The notes: a model not told the origin generated them from the letters alone. Numbered from the stretch's first letter, positions 1 through 11,174 are shown. The stretch: DNA of 64,000 nucleotides from Serinibacter arcticus (GCF_003121705.1 NZ_PYHR01000002.1:1054001-1118000), one strand, 5' to 3'. Numbers and translations: made by a program.

Positions 1-840
1 CGCCTGACGATCGGCGCCGTCCTGCTCGCCGTCCCGACGCTGATCGCGCTGCGTCGCCTTCCCGACGGCTGGCGCACGGTCGCGGCGAACTGGCGCTGGA
101 TCGTCGCGTTCGGCGTGATGGGCGTGGCGGCCCCCTCCACGCTGTACTTCCTCGCGGTCGAGCGGTTGCCCGTCGCCGTCGCCCTCCTGGTGGAGTACAC
201 CGGACCGCTGCTGCTCATCGGGTGGTCGTGGCTGCGCACCCGGCGCATGCCCAGCCCCGGCGTGCTGGTCGGCGCGAGCCTGGCGATGTTCGGTCTCGTC
301 GCCGTCCTCGACCTCACCGGGGCGATCGCGCTCGACCCCGTGGGCCTGATGTTCGCCGCGGGCTCGGCGATCGGGAACGCCTCGTACTTCGCGCTCACCG
401 CCCGGCCCTCGCCCGTGCCGCCGGTCGCGATGGCAGGTCTCGGGATGATCGTGGGCGCCGTCGTCGTCACCGTCGTCGGGGCGACCGGGATCCTGGCGGT
501 CCGGATGCCGTTCGTCGACGTGACGCTGCTGGAGGGCACGGTGCCCGCCTGGGTGCCGCTGCTGGTCGTCGGAGCCGTCCCGACCGCCGTCGCCTACGGC
601 GTCAGCGTGATCTCGGTGCGGATGCTCGGCGAGCGCGTGGCGTCCTTCGTCGGACTGTCCGAGGTGCTGTTCGCCGTCCTGCTCGCCTGGTTCCTCATCG
701 GTGAGCGTCCGACGACCGCCCAGTCGCTGGGGGCCGTGGCCGTGGTCGCCGGAGTCGCGATCGTGCGCCGCTGGGCCGATCGCTCCCCGATCGACCTCAC
801 GGGACCTGCAGATCTGCCTTCGACAGCTCTTCCACGTTGA
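1..840 (+). CDS. EamA/RhaT-family drug/metabolite transporter, 5' partial
   Basis: The reading frame is open from the first base of the window, so the true start lies upstream; 279 residues are visible up to the TGA at 838-840. It encodes a chain of hydrophobic segments separated by short charged loops, with no soluble domain. This is typical of the second half or more of a 10-TM EamA (DMT superfamily) permease. The repeat-like segment around the visible residues 180-250, ending in a Gly/Ala/Val-rich helix and an Arg-rich cytoplasmic tail, is the usual EamA ending. DMT proteins export metabolites or amino acids; the substrate cannot be told from sequence. Its 3' end overlaps the 3' end of the convergent DUF2469 gene by 44 bp. 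Confidence 0.8.
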   Translation, partial: RLTIGAVLLAVPTLIALRRLPDGWRTVAANWRWIVAFGVMGVAAPSTLYFLAVERLPVAVALLVEYTGPLLLIGWSWLRTRRMPSPGVLVGASLAMFGLVAVLDLTGAIALDPVGLMFAAGSAIGNASYFALTARPSPVPPVAMAGLGMIVGAVVVTVVGATGILAVRMPFVDVTLLEGTVPAWVPLLVVGAVPTAVAYGVSVISVRMLGERVASFVGLSEVLFAVLLAWFLIGERPTTAQSLGAVAVVAGVAIVRRWADRSPIDLTGPADLPSTALPR

Positions 841-1099
841 CGTCCTTGAACGTCACGACGCGCACCTGCTTGACGAACCGCGCGGAGCGGTAGACGTCCC
901 ACACCCAGGCGTCGCTGAGCGTCAGCTCGAAGAACACCTCGCCGCCGGCCGACCGCACCTGCAGGTCGACGTTGTTGGCCAGGTAGAACCGGCGCTCCGT
1001 CTCCACCACGTAGGCGAAGAGTCCGACCACGTCGCGGTACTCGCGGTAGAGCGCGAGCTCCATGTCGGTCTCGTAGTTCTCCAGGTCTTCAGCGCTCAC
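797..1099 (-). CDS. DUF2469 family protein
   Basis: A 100-residue acidic, soluble protein beginning with GTG ([15 protein letters not shown]). I recognise it as the actinobacterial DUF2469 family, which characteristically follows rnhB; its function is unknown. The N-terminal half is rich in Glu/Asp and Tyr, and the C-terminal half carries the conserved aromatic segment with WVWDVYRSARFVKQVRV. The GTG start overlaps the rnhB stop codon (GTGA), so the two are probably translated together. Its 3' end runs 44 bp into the oppositely oriented EamA gene. Family assignment is confident; function is not known. Confidence 0.85.
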   Translation of the reverse strand: MSAEDLENYETDMELALYREYRDVVGLFAYVVETERRFYLANNVDLQVRSAGGEVFFELTLSDAWVWDVYRSARFVKQVRVVTFKDVNVEELSKADLQVP

Positions 1100-1811
1100 G
1101 GGACCATCATGCCCCGGCTCGCGGGCTCGACGCCCGGGAGGCGCCACGAGCGGCGGTGGCTCTCGGTCGGACCGTGGACGCGGAGCGCCTCGATGTGGAG
1201 CGGCGAGGCGTAGCCCTTGTTGCCGGCCCAGTCGAAGCGCGGGTCGACGTCGTGCGCCGCCCGCATGAGCCCGTCGCGCTCGACCTTGGCCAGCACGCTG
1301 GCCGCCGCCACGGAGGCGCACGTCATGTCGGCCTTGATCCGGGTGACGACGCGGGGCCCCGCGCACTCGTCGCCGGCGTCGGCCTCGAAGGCCGCGAACA
1401 GGTCGTCGCCCGGCGTGGAGTACCAGTCGTGGTTGCCGTCCAGGAGGACGACGGCGGGCGCCGCCCCAGCGCGCGCGTCACCTCGGCGACAGCGCGGTGC
1501 CCCGCGAGCCGGAGGGCCGCGATGATGCCGATCGCGTCGATCTCGGCCGGCGAGGCGTGGCCGACGGCGCACGCGAGCGCCCAGCGGCGGATGGGAGGCA
1601 GCAGACGCTCCCGGGCGGCGGGGGCGAGGAGCTTGGAGTCGCGCAGCCCCGCGGGCTGGCGGCCGGACGTGGCGTCGACGACCGTCACGCCGACGCTCAC
1701 GGGTCCTGCGAGGCAGCCCCGGCCGACCTCGTCCATCCCGGCGACGAGCGAGCCGGGCGCGACGGCGAGCTCGCGCTCCAGCCGGAGGGTGGGCGCCCTG
1801 CCGACGGTCAC
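1096..1811 (-). CDS. rnhB: Ribonuclease HII (frameshifted in this sequence)
   Basis: RNase HII, which removes ribonucleotides from DNA:RNA hybrids. The N-terminal frame carries the family motif [14 protein letters not shown], with the catalytic DE pair, and DSKLL. The C-terminal half continues in the -1-shifted frame with [10 protein letters not shown], the segment with [21 protein letters not shown], and a normal ending. The frames meet at a run of four C on the plus strand (1464-1467). One extra G on the coding strand would give an uninterrupted [14 protein letters not shown] junction and a protein of 238 aa, the normal length. All catalytic segments are intact, so this is most likely a base-calling error. 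GTG start at 1811, 7 nt after the lepB stop. Confidence 0.88.
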
Positions 1812-1818
1812 CGCGGGC

Positions 1819-2586
1819 TCACGAGGGGTCCGGGACCTGCTCGAACGTGGCGCCGGGGTTGCGCAGGACGGTCCAGCGGTCCGCCGGCCAGATGATCGTG
1901 TTGGCGACGCCGACGATGTTGCTCATCGGGACCATGCCGCCGCCGGGGTCGCCCTCGTGGTAACGGGAGTCGGCGGAGTTGGGCCGGTTGTCCCCCAGGA
2001 CGAACACGCGGTCGGCGGGGACGACCCACTCCCCGCCCTTCACGCTGGGGACGGCGCCGTCGATGACGTACGGCTCGTCGATCGGCACACCGTTGACGCT
2101 GATCCGACCGGAGTCGTCGCAGCACGTCACCGTGTCGCCGGGGACGCCGATGATCCGCTTGATCAGGTGGGACCCGGTGTTGGCCGGGAGGAGTCCGATG
2201 AACTCGCCGACGGTCGTGAGGGCGTTGCGCACCTCGTTGCCCTCGGCGGGCGGGTCGTCGAGCCAGCCGCCCGGGTCCACGAAGACGACGATGTCACCGC
2301 GGTGGACGTCGAGCGGGCCGGGCGCGAGCCGCGACACCAGGACGCGGTCGCCCACCTGGAGGGTGGACTCCATCGACTCCGACGGGATGAAGAAGGCCTG
2401 GGCCACGAACGTCTTGATCAGCAGCGACAGGACGAGGGCGGAGCCGAGGACGATGACGGCCTCGCGCAGGGCGGAGACGCCACGCCCACGCGTCCTGCGC
2501 GGCTTCCGCGACGTCGCGGACCGGCTCGACGCCGTCTCCTCCGGAGGCTCGGAGACGCCGGAGCCCGGCTCGTCCAGGTCGGTCAT
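1819..2586 (-). CDS. lepB: Type I signal peptidase
   Basis: 255 aa. A proline- and arginine-rich cytoplasmic N-terminus (residues 1-40) is followed by one membrane segment (about 43-60) and the extracytoplasmic peptidase domain. The Ser/Lys dyad is visible: Ser71 in [10 protein letters not shown] and Lys143 in [12 protein letters not shown], followed by the conserved [11 protein letters not shown] box. It cleaves signal peptides of secreted proteins at the outer face of the membrane. The ATG at 2586 is chosen because AGGAAGGA lies just upstream; a longer open frame exists but has no support. It is sandwiched between rplS and rnhB, as is common in actinobacteria. Confidence 0.93.
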   Translation of the reverse strand: MTDLDEPGSGVSEPPEETASSRSATSRKPRRTRGRGVSALREAVIVLGSALVLSLLIKTFVAQAFFIPSESMESTLQVGDRVLVSRLAPGPLDVHRGDIVVFVDPGGWLDDPPAEGNEVRNALTTVGEFIGLLPANTGSHLIKRIIGVPGDTVTCCDDSGRISVNGVPIDEPYVIDGAVPSVKGGEWVVPADRVFVLGDNRPNSADSRYHEGDPGGGMVPMSNIVGVANTIIWPADRWTVLRNPGATFEQVPDPS

Positions 2587-2665
2587 GGTGATCCTTCCTG
2601 AGGCGGCCGGGCTCGGCGTCACTGCGATACAGGGGCCGTCGGTCGTGGACCGACGAGCGCTGGTG

Positions 2666-3007
2666 TCAGCGCTTCTCCTTGATCTTCGCAGCCTTGCCGC
2701 GCAGACCACGCAGGTAGTACAGCTTGGCGCGTCGCACGTCACCGCGCGTGATGACCTCGATGTGGTCGATCGCCGGGGTGTGCAGCGGGAAGATGCGCTC
2801 CACGCCGACGCCGAAGCTGACCTTGCGGATCGTGAAGGTCTCGCTCACGCTGCCGTGGGCGCGGGCGATGACGACGCCCTGGAAGACCTGGACGCGGGAG
2901 CGGGTGCCCTCGACGACCTTGACGTGCACCTTGAGGGTGTCGCCGGCGCGGAACGCGGGGATGTCGTCGCGCAGCGATGCTGCGTTGACGGAGTCGAGCT
3001 TCTGCAT
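2666..3007 (-). CDS. rplS: 50S ribosomal protein L19
   Basis: 113 aa, the usual length for bL19. It shows the hallmark segments [28 protein letters not shown] and the C-terminal [22 protein letters not shown]19 lies at the 30S-50S interface of the ribosome. ATG at 3007 with an AGGAG-type ribosome-binding site directly upstream. It is followed by lepB after 79 nt and preceded by a 133-nt gap after trmD, so it may have its own promoter. Confidence 0.97.
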   Translation of the reverse strand: MQKLDSVNAASLRDDIPAFRAGDTLKVHVKVVEGTRSRVQVFQGVVIARAHGSVSETFTIRKVSFGVGVERIFPLHTPAIDHIEVITRGDVRRAKLYYLRGLRGKAAKIKEKR

Positions 3008-3140
3008 TGTCTACTCCTCGTCGCGGGCCACAGGTCCACGCGATGGGTTGCGGCGCACGGGGCGCCTGGTCTGGAATCGGGACGAGCACACGGTCGACGG
3101 CCCCTGTGGCAGCGATGTCGGGCGGCTCGGACCCAGCGAG

Positions 3141-4532
3141 CTAGTCTGCCACACTCCGCAGCATCACGACGTCGAGGTGGTCGACGTCACCCACCCGGAA
3201 CGTCCGCTCCCCCACGACGGCGAAACCGCTGCGCTCGTAGCTGCGCCGGGCCGCCGCGTTGCCGGCGTTGGTGCCCAGCCACACCGCGTCGGCGAGCGTG
3301 GCCGCGCGCTCCAGCGTCGCCGCCATCAGCACACCGGCGGCGCCCGTGCCGTGGCAGCGCGCCAGGAGGTACAGCTTCGACAGCTCGGCGTACCGGGTGC
3401 CCTCGACGGCGATCCCCGTGCCCGCGAGGTCGCTCCCCTGCGCCTCACCCGTGAGCAGCAGGCTGTACCCGACGGCGAGGCCCGAGCGGTCCACCAGCAG
3501 CAGCACGTGGTGATCGGGGTCGGCCAGGTGCTCGCGCCAGTGCGCCGGCGAGAGGTGCGCGGCCACGTGCCGCCTGACGTCGGCGAGCGTCGTGGGGTCG
3601 GGGCACGCGAGGGGGAACGTGGTGGCCGCGAGGTCCGCCAGGGCGAGCACGTCCGCCTCACCGGCCTCGCGCACGCGCAGCGGGCCCAGCAGCGCGCCGT
3701 CACGGGCGACGACGACACCGGCGTCCGCCAGCACGTCGAGGTCGCGACGGTCGAGGTCGGCGACGGCGAGCAGGTCCAGCAGGTCCGGCCGGCGCTCCAC
3801 CGTCCGGGTCAGCGACTGCGCGCGACGCCAGCGGGCGACGGCGCCGTGGTCGCCCGAGAGCAGCACGGGCGGGACCGCTCGCCCGTCCCAGTCGGCGGGG
3901 CGCGTGTAGACGGGGTACTCGAGCACGGCGGCGTCGGAGAAGGACTCCTCGACGATCGAGTCAGGGTTGCCCAGCACGCCCGGCAGGAGGCGGACGACGG
4001 CCTCCAGCAGCGCGAGCGCGGCCACCTCGCCACCGTTCAGCACGAAGTCGCCGAGGGAGAACTCCTCGACCCGGCGCACGCCGTCGTGCTCGCGCAGCGC
4101 GGGGACCAGGCGAGCGTCGATGCCCTCGTAGCGCCCGCAGGCCACGACGGCGCGCACGTCGGGGGCCGCGAGCTCGTCGGCCAGCCGCTGGGCCGTCGCC
4201 TGCGTCAGCGGAGCGCCCGACGGCGTCGGGACGAGGACGACGACCTCGCGCGGGTCGGGCTCGGCCCCACCGTGGGACCCTGCAGACCCGTCAGACCCGG
4301 CAGCCGTCGCCTCGATCGCGCGCGACCAGACGTCGGGGCGCATGACCATGCCGGCGCCGCCGCCGAACGGCGAGTCGTCGACCGTCCGGTGGCGGTCGGT
4401 CGCGACGGCGCGCAGGTCGTGCACCCGCACGTCGACCAGGCCGGACTCGCGGGCCTTGCCGATGAGGGAGAGGTCCAGCGGCGCGAGGTAGTCCGGGAAG
4501 ATCGTGATGACGTCGAGGCGGGGTGCGCTCAC
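3141..4532 (-). CDS. trmD: tRNA (guanine37-N1)-methyltransferase fused to a GNAT acetyltransferase domain
   Basis: 463 aa, almost twice the normal TrmD length of about 230-270. Residues 1 to about 270 are a complete TrmD. They include DVITIFPDYL, the GGGAGMVMRPDVW loop, CGRYEGIDAR and the SAM-knot segment with EEFSLGDFVLNGGEVAAL, ending with the GDHGAVARWRR region. From about residue 285 to the end lies a GNAT-type fold: an LRVREAG start, HHVLLLVDRSGLAVGY, ELSKLYLLARCHGTGAAGVL (the acetyl-CoA loop region) and LGTNAGNAAARRSYERSGF. TrmD makes m1G37 in tRNAs; the target of the acetyltransferase half is unknown. There is no frameshift or stop at the junction. GTG start overlaps the rimM stop by 4 bp. 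Confidence 0.9.
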   Translation of the reverse strand: MSAPRLDVITIFPDYLAPLDLSLIGKARESGLVDVRVHDLRAVATDRHRTVDDSPFGGGAGMVMRPDVWSRAIEATAAGSDGSAGSHGGAEPDPREVVVLVPTPSGAPLTQATAQRLADELAAPDVRAVVACGRYEGIDARLVPALREHDGVRRVEEFSLGDFVLNGGEVAALALLEAVVRLLPGVLGNPDSIVEESFSDAAVLEYPVYTRPADWDGRAVPPVLLSGDHGAVARWRRAQSLTRTVERRPDLLDLLAVADLDRRDLDVLADAGVVVARDGALLGPLRVREAGEADVLALADLAATTFPLACPDPTTLADVRRHVAAHLSPAHWREHLADPDHHVLLLVDRSGLAVGYSLLLTGEAQGSDLAGTGIAVEGTRYAELSKLYLLARCHGTGAAGVLMAATLERAATLADAVWLGTNAGNAAARRSYERSGFAVVGERTFRVGDVDHLDVVMLRSVAD

Positions 4533-5143
4533 GCCTCGACGTCCTCGTGACCGGCGTCCTCGGGACCGTCGTCCTCGGGACCGTCGCCCACGGGACCGTC
4601 CTCGTCGACGTCCTCGCCCTCCGGCAGGGGCTCGTCCGCGAGCAGCCCGCCCGGAGGTGTCAGGACGACGAAGCCGCCTGCCACGTCCACGCCGGGCACG
4701 ATCGCCTCGACGAACGGCACGAACGTCCGGGCGCCGGACGGCTCGCGCACCACCAGCACGTCGTGCGCGGGCATCGCCCGCACCTCCACCACGGTCCCGA
4801 GCGGTCGCCCGTCGTCGCCACGCGCGGCCAGGCCGACGAGGTCCTCGGGGTACCAGGCGTCCGCCTCGGCCTGCGCGGGCGCGAGGATCAGCAGCCCACG
4901 CATCGCCTCGGCGTCGTCACGGTCGGTGACCTGCTCGAAGCTGATGGTCGCCCGGCCAGAGGCCTCCCGCAGCCGCGCCACCGTCAGCTCGCCGACCAGC
5001 GGGTCGTCGGTGAGCACGGCGGTTCCGGCGGCCAGCCGCGCGGGGTCGTCGGTGCGGACCTCGATCCGGACCTCGCCACGCAGCCCGTGCGCGGCGCCGA
5101 TGCGGCCGAGGATCACGTAGCCCTCGGGGATGACACTGGACAC
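4529..5143 (-). CDS. rimM: Ribosome maturation factor RimM with acidic tail
   Basis: 204 aa. The RimM N-terminal barrel starts with YVILGRIGAAHGLRGEVRI, and the PRC-barrel half carries WYPEDLVGLAARG, LGTVVEVRAMPAHDVLVV and FVPFVEAIVPGVDV. RimM binds S19 and is needed for 16S rRNA 3'-domain maturation. The last 30 or so residues are an Asp/Glu/Gly/Pro tail encoded by an imperfect 15-bp tandem repeat, outside the conserved domain. The start is GTG with an AGAGG site upstream. Stop overlaps the trmD start, so trmD is translationally coupled. Confidence 0.95.
   Translation of the reverse strand: MSSVIPEGYVILGRIGAAHGLRGEVRIEVRTDDPARLAAGTAVLTDDPLVGELTVARLREASGRATISFEQVTDRDDAEAMRGLLILAPAQAEADAWYPEDLVGLAARGDDGRPLGTVVEVRAMPAHDVLVVREPSGARTFVPFVEAIVPGVDVAGGFVVLTPPGGLLADEPLPEGEDVDEDGPVGDGPEDDGPEDAGHEDVEA
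4540..4620 (-). repeat. Imperfect 15-bp coding repeats in the rimM tail
   Basis: Near-identical units related to GTCCTCGGGACCGTC (plus-strand view) recur several times and encode the D/E-G-P tail of RimM. They look like local slippage expansion in a low-complexity region. Confidence 0.6.
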
Positions 5144-5194
5144 GGGGAACCTCTCGTCGGGGTGCGGCCGGCGGCGGGCCGGCGGAGAAACGAC

Positions 5195-5226
5195 GAACCG
5201 CCCACCCCGGACAGGGAGGGCGGTTC
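5195..5226 (-). terminator. Hairpin between the KH gene and rimM
   Basis: GAACCGCCC (5195-5203) and GGGCGGTTC (5218-5226) form a perfect 9-bp stem with a 14-nt loop. It lies downstream of the KH-domain gene and upstream of rimM on the minus strand. There is no U-tract, so it could be a partial terminator/attenuator or a processing site. Confidence 0.5.
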
Positions 5227-5251
5227 GACGGTGGAGCTGGTGCTACGTCAT

Positions 5252-5488
5252 CTACCGGCGGTCGACGTCGACGACGTCGATCCGGACCGGCGTGGTGGTC
5301 AGCGACCCCACGACGGTGCGCAGTGCCCGGGCCGTGCGGCCGGAGCGCCCGATGACTCGGCCGAGATCGGCCGGGTTGACGCGGAGCTCGAGCAGCTCAC
5401 CACGACGCGCGGGGCGCGCGGTCACCTGGACGTCGTCCGGGTTGTCCACGATGCCGCGGACGAGGTGCTCGAGGGCGTCGGCGAGCAT
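5252..5488 (-). CDS. khpA: KH-domain RNA-binding protein (KhpA-like)
   Basis: 78 aa. The protein starts MLADALEHLVRGIVDNPDDV and contains the KH loop in LGRVIGRSGRTARALRTVV (GRSG at the GxxG position), ending in IDVVDVDRR. These features match the small KhpA/YlqC family that is encoded next to rpsP in many Gram-positives and binds structured RNA, often with KhpB. The ATG at 5488 lies 5 nt after the rpsP stop, so they form one transcript. Confidence 0.92.
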   Translation of the reverse strand: MLADALEHLVRGIVDNPDDVQVTARPARRGELLELRVNPADLGRVIGRSGRTARALRTVVGSLTTTPVRIDVVDVDRR

Positions 5489-5493
5489 GCTGC

Positions 5494-5940
5494 TCAGGCC
5501 TCGTCGGCGGGAGCGTCGGCCTCGGCGGAAGCCTCGGCCTTCTCGGCCTTGGCGGCCTCGGCGGCACGCTTCTCGGACGCCTTGGCCTTGCGGAGCTCGG
5601 CGTCGGCGGCGACGGCGGCGACCGCGTCGGCGACGACGGTGCTCTGGTCACCCTTGCGACGCAGCGTGCCCTCGGCGCCCGGCAGGCCCTTGTGCTTCTG
5701 CCAGTCACCGGTGACCTTGAGCAGCGCGAGGACCTGCTCGGTCGGCTGCGCGCCGACTCCGAGCCAGTACTGGGCGCGCTCGGAGGAGATGTCGATGAGC
5801 GACGGCTCCTCGGTGGGGTGGTACTTGCCGATCTCCTCGATCACACGACCGTCGCGGCGGGTGCGCGAGTCGGCGATGACGACACGGTAGTAAGGGGCGC
5901 GGATCTTGCCCAGGCGCTTGAGGCGAATCTTCACTGCCAC
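5494..5940 (-). CDS. rpsP: 30S ribosomal protein S16 with Ala/Glu/Lys-rich extension
   Basis: 148 aa. Residues 1-80 are bS16: [50 protein letters not shown]. The remaining ~65 residues form an Ala/Glu/Lys-rich, probably helical tail, as in other high-GC actinobacteria. The GTG at 5940 is preferred because CAGGAG lies 10 nt upstream and the protein then begins [11 protein letters not shown]; longer frames upstream lack support. First gene of the rpsP-khpA-rimM-trmD run. Confidence 0.96.
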   Translation of the reverse strand: MAVKIRLKRLGKIRAPYYRVVIADSRTRRDGRVIEEIGKYHPTEEPSLIDISSERAQYWLGVGAQPTEQVLALLKVTGDWQKHKGLPGAEGTLRRKGDQSTVVADAVAAVAADAELRKAKASEKRAAEAAKAEKAEASAEADAPADEA

Positions 5941-6118
5941 GGTGGTGGTACTCCTGATGAGGTTGGGATGAGTGGGACTCGCATGGGCGTGGGGCACCCC
6001 GCGGATCACGGCTCGGGACACGACGCACCGTGGTGAGAGGGCCGCGGTCGTCGGGTTCAACCGGACATTCTGCCAGATGCGGGGCACTGCTGGCGACGGC
6101 GCTCCGCGCGGGCGCGTA

Positions 6119-7690
6119 TCAGCGACCGAACAGCTTGCCGAGCCCCTCGGGGATCTCGAGCTTCGCCGGGGCGTCCTCGGCCGGTCCGAGCCCGAAGGCC
6201 GAGCCGGCGGGGGCCGTCGGCTTGCGCTCGGCGGCGGCTCGCGCCTCGGCCGCCCGCTTGGCCGGGTTGCCGCTCTTGGACTTCTTGCCGCGCGCCACGG
6301 GCGCCGCCATCTTGCCCTTGGACTTCTTGCCCATGCCGGGCATCGAACCCATCCCGAAGCCGCCGCCGGGCATCCCGGGGGCGCCGCCGCCACGCGCCAT
6401 CGAGCGCATCATCGTCTTGGCCTGGTCGAACCTGTCGAGCAGCCCGTTGACCTCGGAGACGGTCGTGCCCGAACCCCGCGCGATGCGGGAGCGGCGCGAG
6501 CCGTTGAGGATCTTGGGGTTGGTGCGCTCGCCCGGCGTCATCGAGCGGACGATGGCCTCGACGCGGTCGACCTCGCGCTCGTCGAAGTTCTCCAGCTGCT
6601 CGCGTATCTGGCCCATCCCGGGCAGCATCCCGAGCATCTTCTTCATCGAGCCGAGCTGCTTCATCTGCTGCATCTGCTGCAGGAAGTCGTCGAGCGTGAA
6701 GTCGCCGTCCCCGGCGATCTTGTTGGCGAGCTCGGCGGCCTGGTCCTCGTCGAACGCGCGCTCGGCCTGCTCGATCAGGGTCATGACGTCGCCCATGTCG
6801 AGGATGCGCGAGGCCATGCGGTCGGCGTGGAAGCGCTCGAAGTCGCCGACCTTCTCGCCGGTCGAGGCGAACAGGACCGGGGCGCCGGTCACCGAGGAGA
6901 CCGAGAGCGCGGCACCACCGCGCGCGTCGCCGTCGAGCTTGGAGAGCACGACGCCGGTGAACCCGACGCCCTCGGCGAAGGCGTTCGCCGTCGTGACGGC
7001 GTCCTGACCGATCATCGCGTCGATGACGAACAGCGTCTCGTCCGGCTTCACCGCGTCACGGATGTCGGCGGCCTGCTGCATGAGCTCGGCGTCGACACCG
7101 AGGCGGCCGGCCGTGTCGACGACGACGACGTCGTAGAACTGCTCGCGGGCGTGCGCGACGCCGGTGCGGGCGACCTCGACCGGGTCGCCGACGCCGTTGC
7201 CCGGCTCGGGCGACCACACGGCGACCCCGGCACCCTTGCCGACGATCTCGAGCTGCTGCACGGCGTTCGGGCGCTGCAGGTCGGACGCGACGAGCAGCGG
7301 GGTGTGTCCGGAGTCCCGGAGCCACTTGCCGAGCTTCCCGGCGAGGGTGGTCTTACCGGCACCCTGCAGACCGGCGAGCATGATCACGGTCGGCGGCCGC
7401 TTGGCGAACCGGAGCTCGCGCGTCGCGCCACCGAGGATGCGCGTGAGCTCCTCGTGGACGATCTTGACGATCTGCTGCGAGGGGTCGAGCGCCTTGGAGA
7501 CCTCGGACTGCTCAGCCCGCTCGCGGACGGTCGCGGTGAAGTCCCGCACGACCGGCAGGGCGACGTCGGCGTCGAGCAGGGCGCGGCGGATCTCGGCGAT
7601 CGCCGTGGCGATGTCGGCGTCGGACAGTCGGCCCCGCCCGCGCAGGGAGGAGACGGCCGCGTTGATGCGGTCGGACAGGGTGGCGAACAC
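6119..7690 (-). CDS. ffh: Signal recognition particle protein Ffh
   Basis: 523 aa GTPase that binds 4.5S RNA and signal sequences and docks at FtsY. N domain (1-85), then the G domain with [13 protein letters not shown] (P-loop), [22 protein letters not shown] and [11 protein letters not shown]. The M domain follows with [20 protein letters not shown] and the RNA-binding segment with [20 protein letters not shown]. The C-terminus is Gly/Met-rich and Lys-rich, longer than in E. coli. GTG start at 7690; a 27-nt gap separates it from the end of glnD. Confidence 0.97.
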   Translation of the reverse strand: MFATLSDRINAAVSSLRGRGRLSDADIATAIAEIRRALLDADVALPVVRDFTATVRERAEQSEVSKALDPSQQIVKIVHEELTRILGGATRELRFAKRPPTVIMLAGLQGAGKTTLAGKLGKWLRDSGHTPLLVASDLQRPNAVQQLEIVGKGAGVAVWSPEPGNGVGDPVEVARTGVAHAREQFYDVVVVDTAGRLGVDAELMQQAADIRDAVKPDETLFVIDAMIGQDAVTTANAFAEGVGFTGVVLSKLDGDARGGAALSVSSVTGAPVLFASTGEKVGDFERFHADRMASRILDMGDVMTLIEQAERAFDEDQAAELANKIAGDGDFTLDDFLQQMQQMKQLGSMKKMLGMLPGMGQIREQLENFDEREVDRVEAIVRSMTPGERTNPKILNGSRRSRIARGSGTTVSEVNGLLDRFDQAKTMMRSMARGGGAPGMPGGGFGMGSMPGMGKKSKGKMAAPVARGKKSKSGNPAKRAAEARAAAERKPTAPAGSAFGLGPAEDAPAKLEIPEGLGKLFGR

Positions 7691-7717
7691 GGTGAACCTC
7701 GCGTGAGTCGGGAGAGG

Positions 7718-9556
7718 TCAGGATAGCCCGGCGTCCAGCACCGCACGTGCCCGCTCGGTGAGGGCCTCCACCAGCGAGGCCCGCCAGGGCGTCCACGCCT
7801 TGGGTCCGGCGGCGCGGGCGTCCGCCTCCGTCAGGACGCGCAGCAGCGTGAGCATCTCGGGGTCGTGACCGATCGCCGTCAGGAGCCGCCCGACGGTCTC
7901 GGGGTCGTCGATGTCGGCCCGCGTGGCGAGCTCGGCGAGCAGCAGGTGGTGCCGCACGAGCGTCGTCGCGTCGCGCACGTCCCGCTCCCCCAGACCGAGG
8001 CGCTCCAGCACCGGACCGATGATCCGCGCGCCCTCGACCGAGTGGTCGCTCGCCCCCGCGACCTTGCCGATGTCGTGCAGCAGCGCGGTCACCAGGAGGA
8101 GGTCGCGGCGCGGCACGACGGCGCCCCGCTCGCTCGCCAGCTCCCCCGCCCACGCCGCCGTCTCCACGAGGTGGCGGTCGACGGTGAAGGTGTGGATCGG
8201 GTTGCGCTGCGGGCGGTTGCGCACGCGCGTCCACTCGGGGAACCACGTCGTGACGATGCCTGCCAGATCGAGCGCCTCCCAGACGTCGACCTGGGCGTGA
8301 CCGCTGCCCAGCAGCGCGAGCAGATCCTCGCGCGCCGGCCTCGGCCACGGCGTCGGCAGCGCGGGAGCGGCCTTGAGCGAGGCGACGCTGACGGGCGAGA
8401 TCGGCAGCCCCGTGCGCGCCGCGGTGGCGGCGGCCCGCACCGCGAGCACCGGGTCCTCGGCGGGCCGGGCGGCCGCCGCGAGGACGAGCTCGCCGTCGTG
8501 CTCCACCAGGTCCTGCGCCACGGCGCGCAGCCGCGGGGCGACGCGCCGGCCGCGCACCACGAGCGGGCGCCACGTCGGCGAGGGGCGCCGCAGCGCCTGC
8601 CGGGCGCGGCGGACGGTGACGTCGAGCGCGTAGGACACGGTCCTGGCGGCCTGCGCGATGGAGGCGAGCAGCTCGTCGCGGTCGGCGTAGCCCAGGCGGG
8701 CCGCGACGGCGTCGGAGTCGGCCTGCAGGAGGCGGCTGGTGTGGCGGCGGGTCTCGAGCGCGACGGCGTCGCGCACCGTGAGGAGGTGGTCGTGGGCCTC
8801 GTCGAACTCGCCGTGCGGCTTGTCGGTCAACCAGGTGGCGGCGAGAGCCCCCACCACGACGGCGTCCCTGATCCCGCCGCGCGCCTCCTTGAGGTCGCCC
8901 TCGATGAGGTAGGCGAGCTCGCCGCTGCGCTCGGCCCTGGTGCGGGTGGAGGTGAGCAGCTCGGGCAGGCGGCGTCGTGCGGCCCCGCGCCAGTCCTCCA
9001 GGACGGCGGTCCGCGCACGCAGCACGATGCTCTCGTCGCCGGCGACGTGGCGCAGGTCGAGCAGGCCGACGGCCGCGACGAGGTCCTTGGACGCGATCTG
9101 GCGGCACTGCGCCAGCGTGCGGACCGAGTGGTCCAGGTCCAGCCCCGCGTCCCAGATCGGGTACCACAGGGCCGAGGCGAGAGCCTCGACCTGGGCGTCG
9201 GTCAGCGTGCGACCGTCGTGGACGAGCAGGCAGTCCAGGTCGGAGGTGGGACCGGCGTCGCGCCGGGCGAGCGAGCCGACCACCGCGAGCGCGACGCCCG
9301 AGGAGGGCAGGCCGAGGCGCTCGACGGCCGCGTCCCACTCCTGCGCGAGGGCGGTGTCGACCGCGGCGGCGAGCGCGGCGCGGTAGACGGCACCGGTGCG
9401 CAGCACGGGGGCGCCGGCCGGTCCGGACGGGCCGGCCGGCGTCGGTGGGGTGGCCGTCGTCGGGCCACCGGGGGTCTCGAGCAGAACGCGCCGGAGGTCC
9501 CGCACCCCTGGGTGCGGGACCTCCGGGAGCTCCGCCGCCGTGTCGGAAGCGGACAT
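7718..9556 (-). CDS. glnD: PII nucleotidyltransferase GlnD, short form lacking ACT domains
   Basis: 612 aa. The nucleotidyltransferase motif is present ([17 protein letters not shown]: Gly94-Ser95, Asp106, Asp108), followed by the GlnD helical linker. The HD hydrolase domain follows ([16 protein letters not shown], then [18 protein letters not shown]). The protein ends just after the HD domain ([14 protein letters not shown]). The paired ACT domains found at the C-terminus of full GlnD (about 800-890 aa) are missing, and only 27 nt separate the stop from ffh, so no hidden exon or frameshift can supply them. GlnD modifies Tyr51 of the PII protein encoded immediately upstream; in actinobacteria the modification is usually adenylylation. 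Confidence 0.92.
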   Translation of the reverse strand: MSASDTAAELPEVPHPGVRDLRRVLLETPGGPTTATPPTPAGPSGPAGAPVLRTGAVYRAALAAAVDTALAQEWDAAVERLGLPSSGVALAVVGSLARRDAGPTSDLDCLLVHDGRTLTDAQVEALASALWYPIWDAGLDLDHSVRTLAQCRQIASKDLVAAVGLLDLRHVAGDESIVLRARTAVLEDWRGAARRRLPELLTSTRTRAERSGELAYLIEGDLKEARGGIRDAVVVGALAATWLTDKPHGEFDEAHDHLLTVRDAVALETRRHTSRLLQADSDAVAARLGYADRDELLASIAQAARTVSYALDVTVRRARQALRRPSPTWRPLVVRGRRVAPRLRAVAQDLVEHDGELVLAAAARPAEDPVLAVRAAATAARTGLPISPVSVASLKAAPALPTPWPRPAREDLLALLGSGHAQVDVWEALDLAGIVTTWFPEWTRVRNRPQRNPIHTFTVDRHLVETAAWAGELASERGAVVPRRDLLLVTALLHDIGKVAGASDHSVEGARIIGPVLERLGLGERDVRDATTLVRHHLLLAELATRADIDDPETVGRLLTAIGHDPEMLTLLRVLTEADARAAGPKAWTPWRASLVEALTERARAVLDAGLS

Positions 9557-9561
9557 GGGAT

Positions 9562-11174
<1,613 letters not shown>

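Noticed and set aside
1464-1467. Programmed ribosomal frameshift in rnhB
   Set aside because: No slippery heptamer or downstream pseudoknot was seen, and homologues are known as single-frame genes.
5941-6118. tRNA gene suggested by a GGTTCAACC sequence between rpsP and ffh
   Set aside because: No acceptor stem or anticodon arm could be drawn around it.
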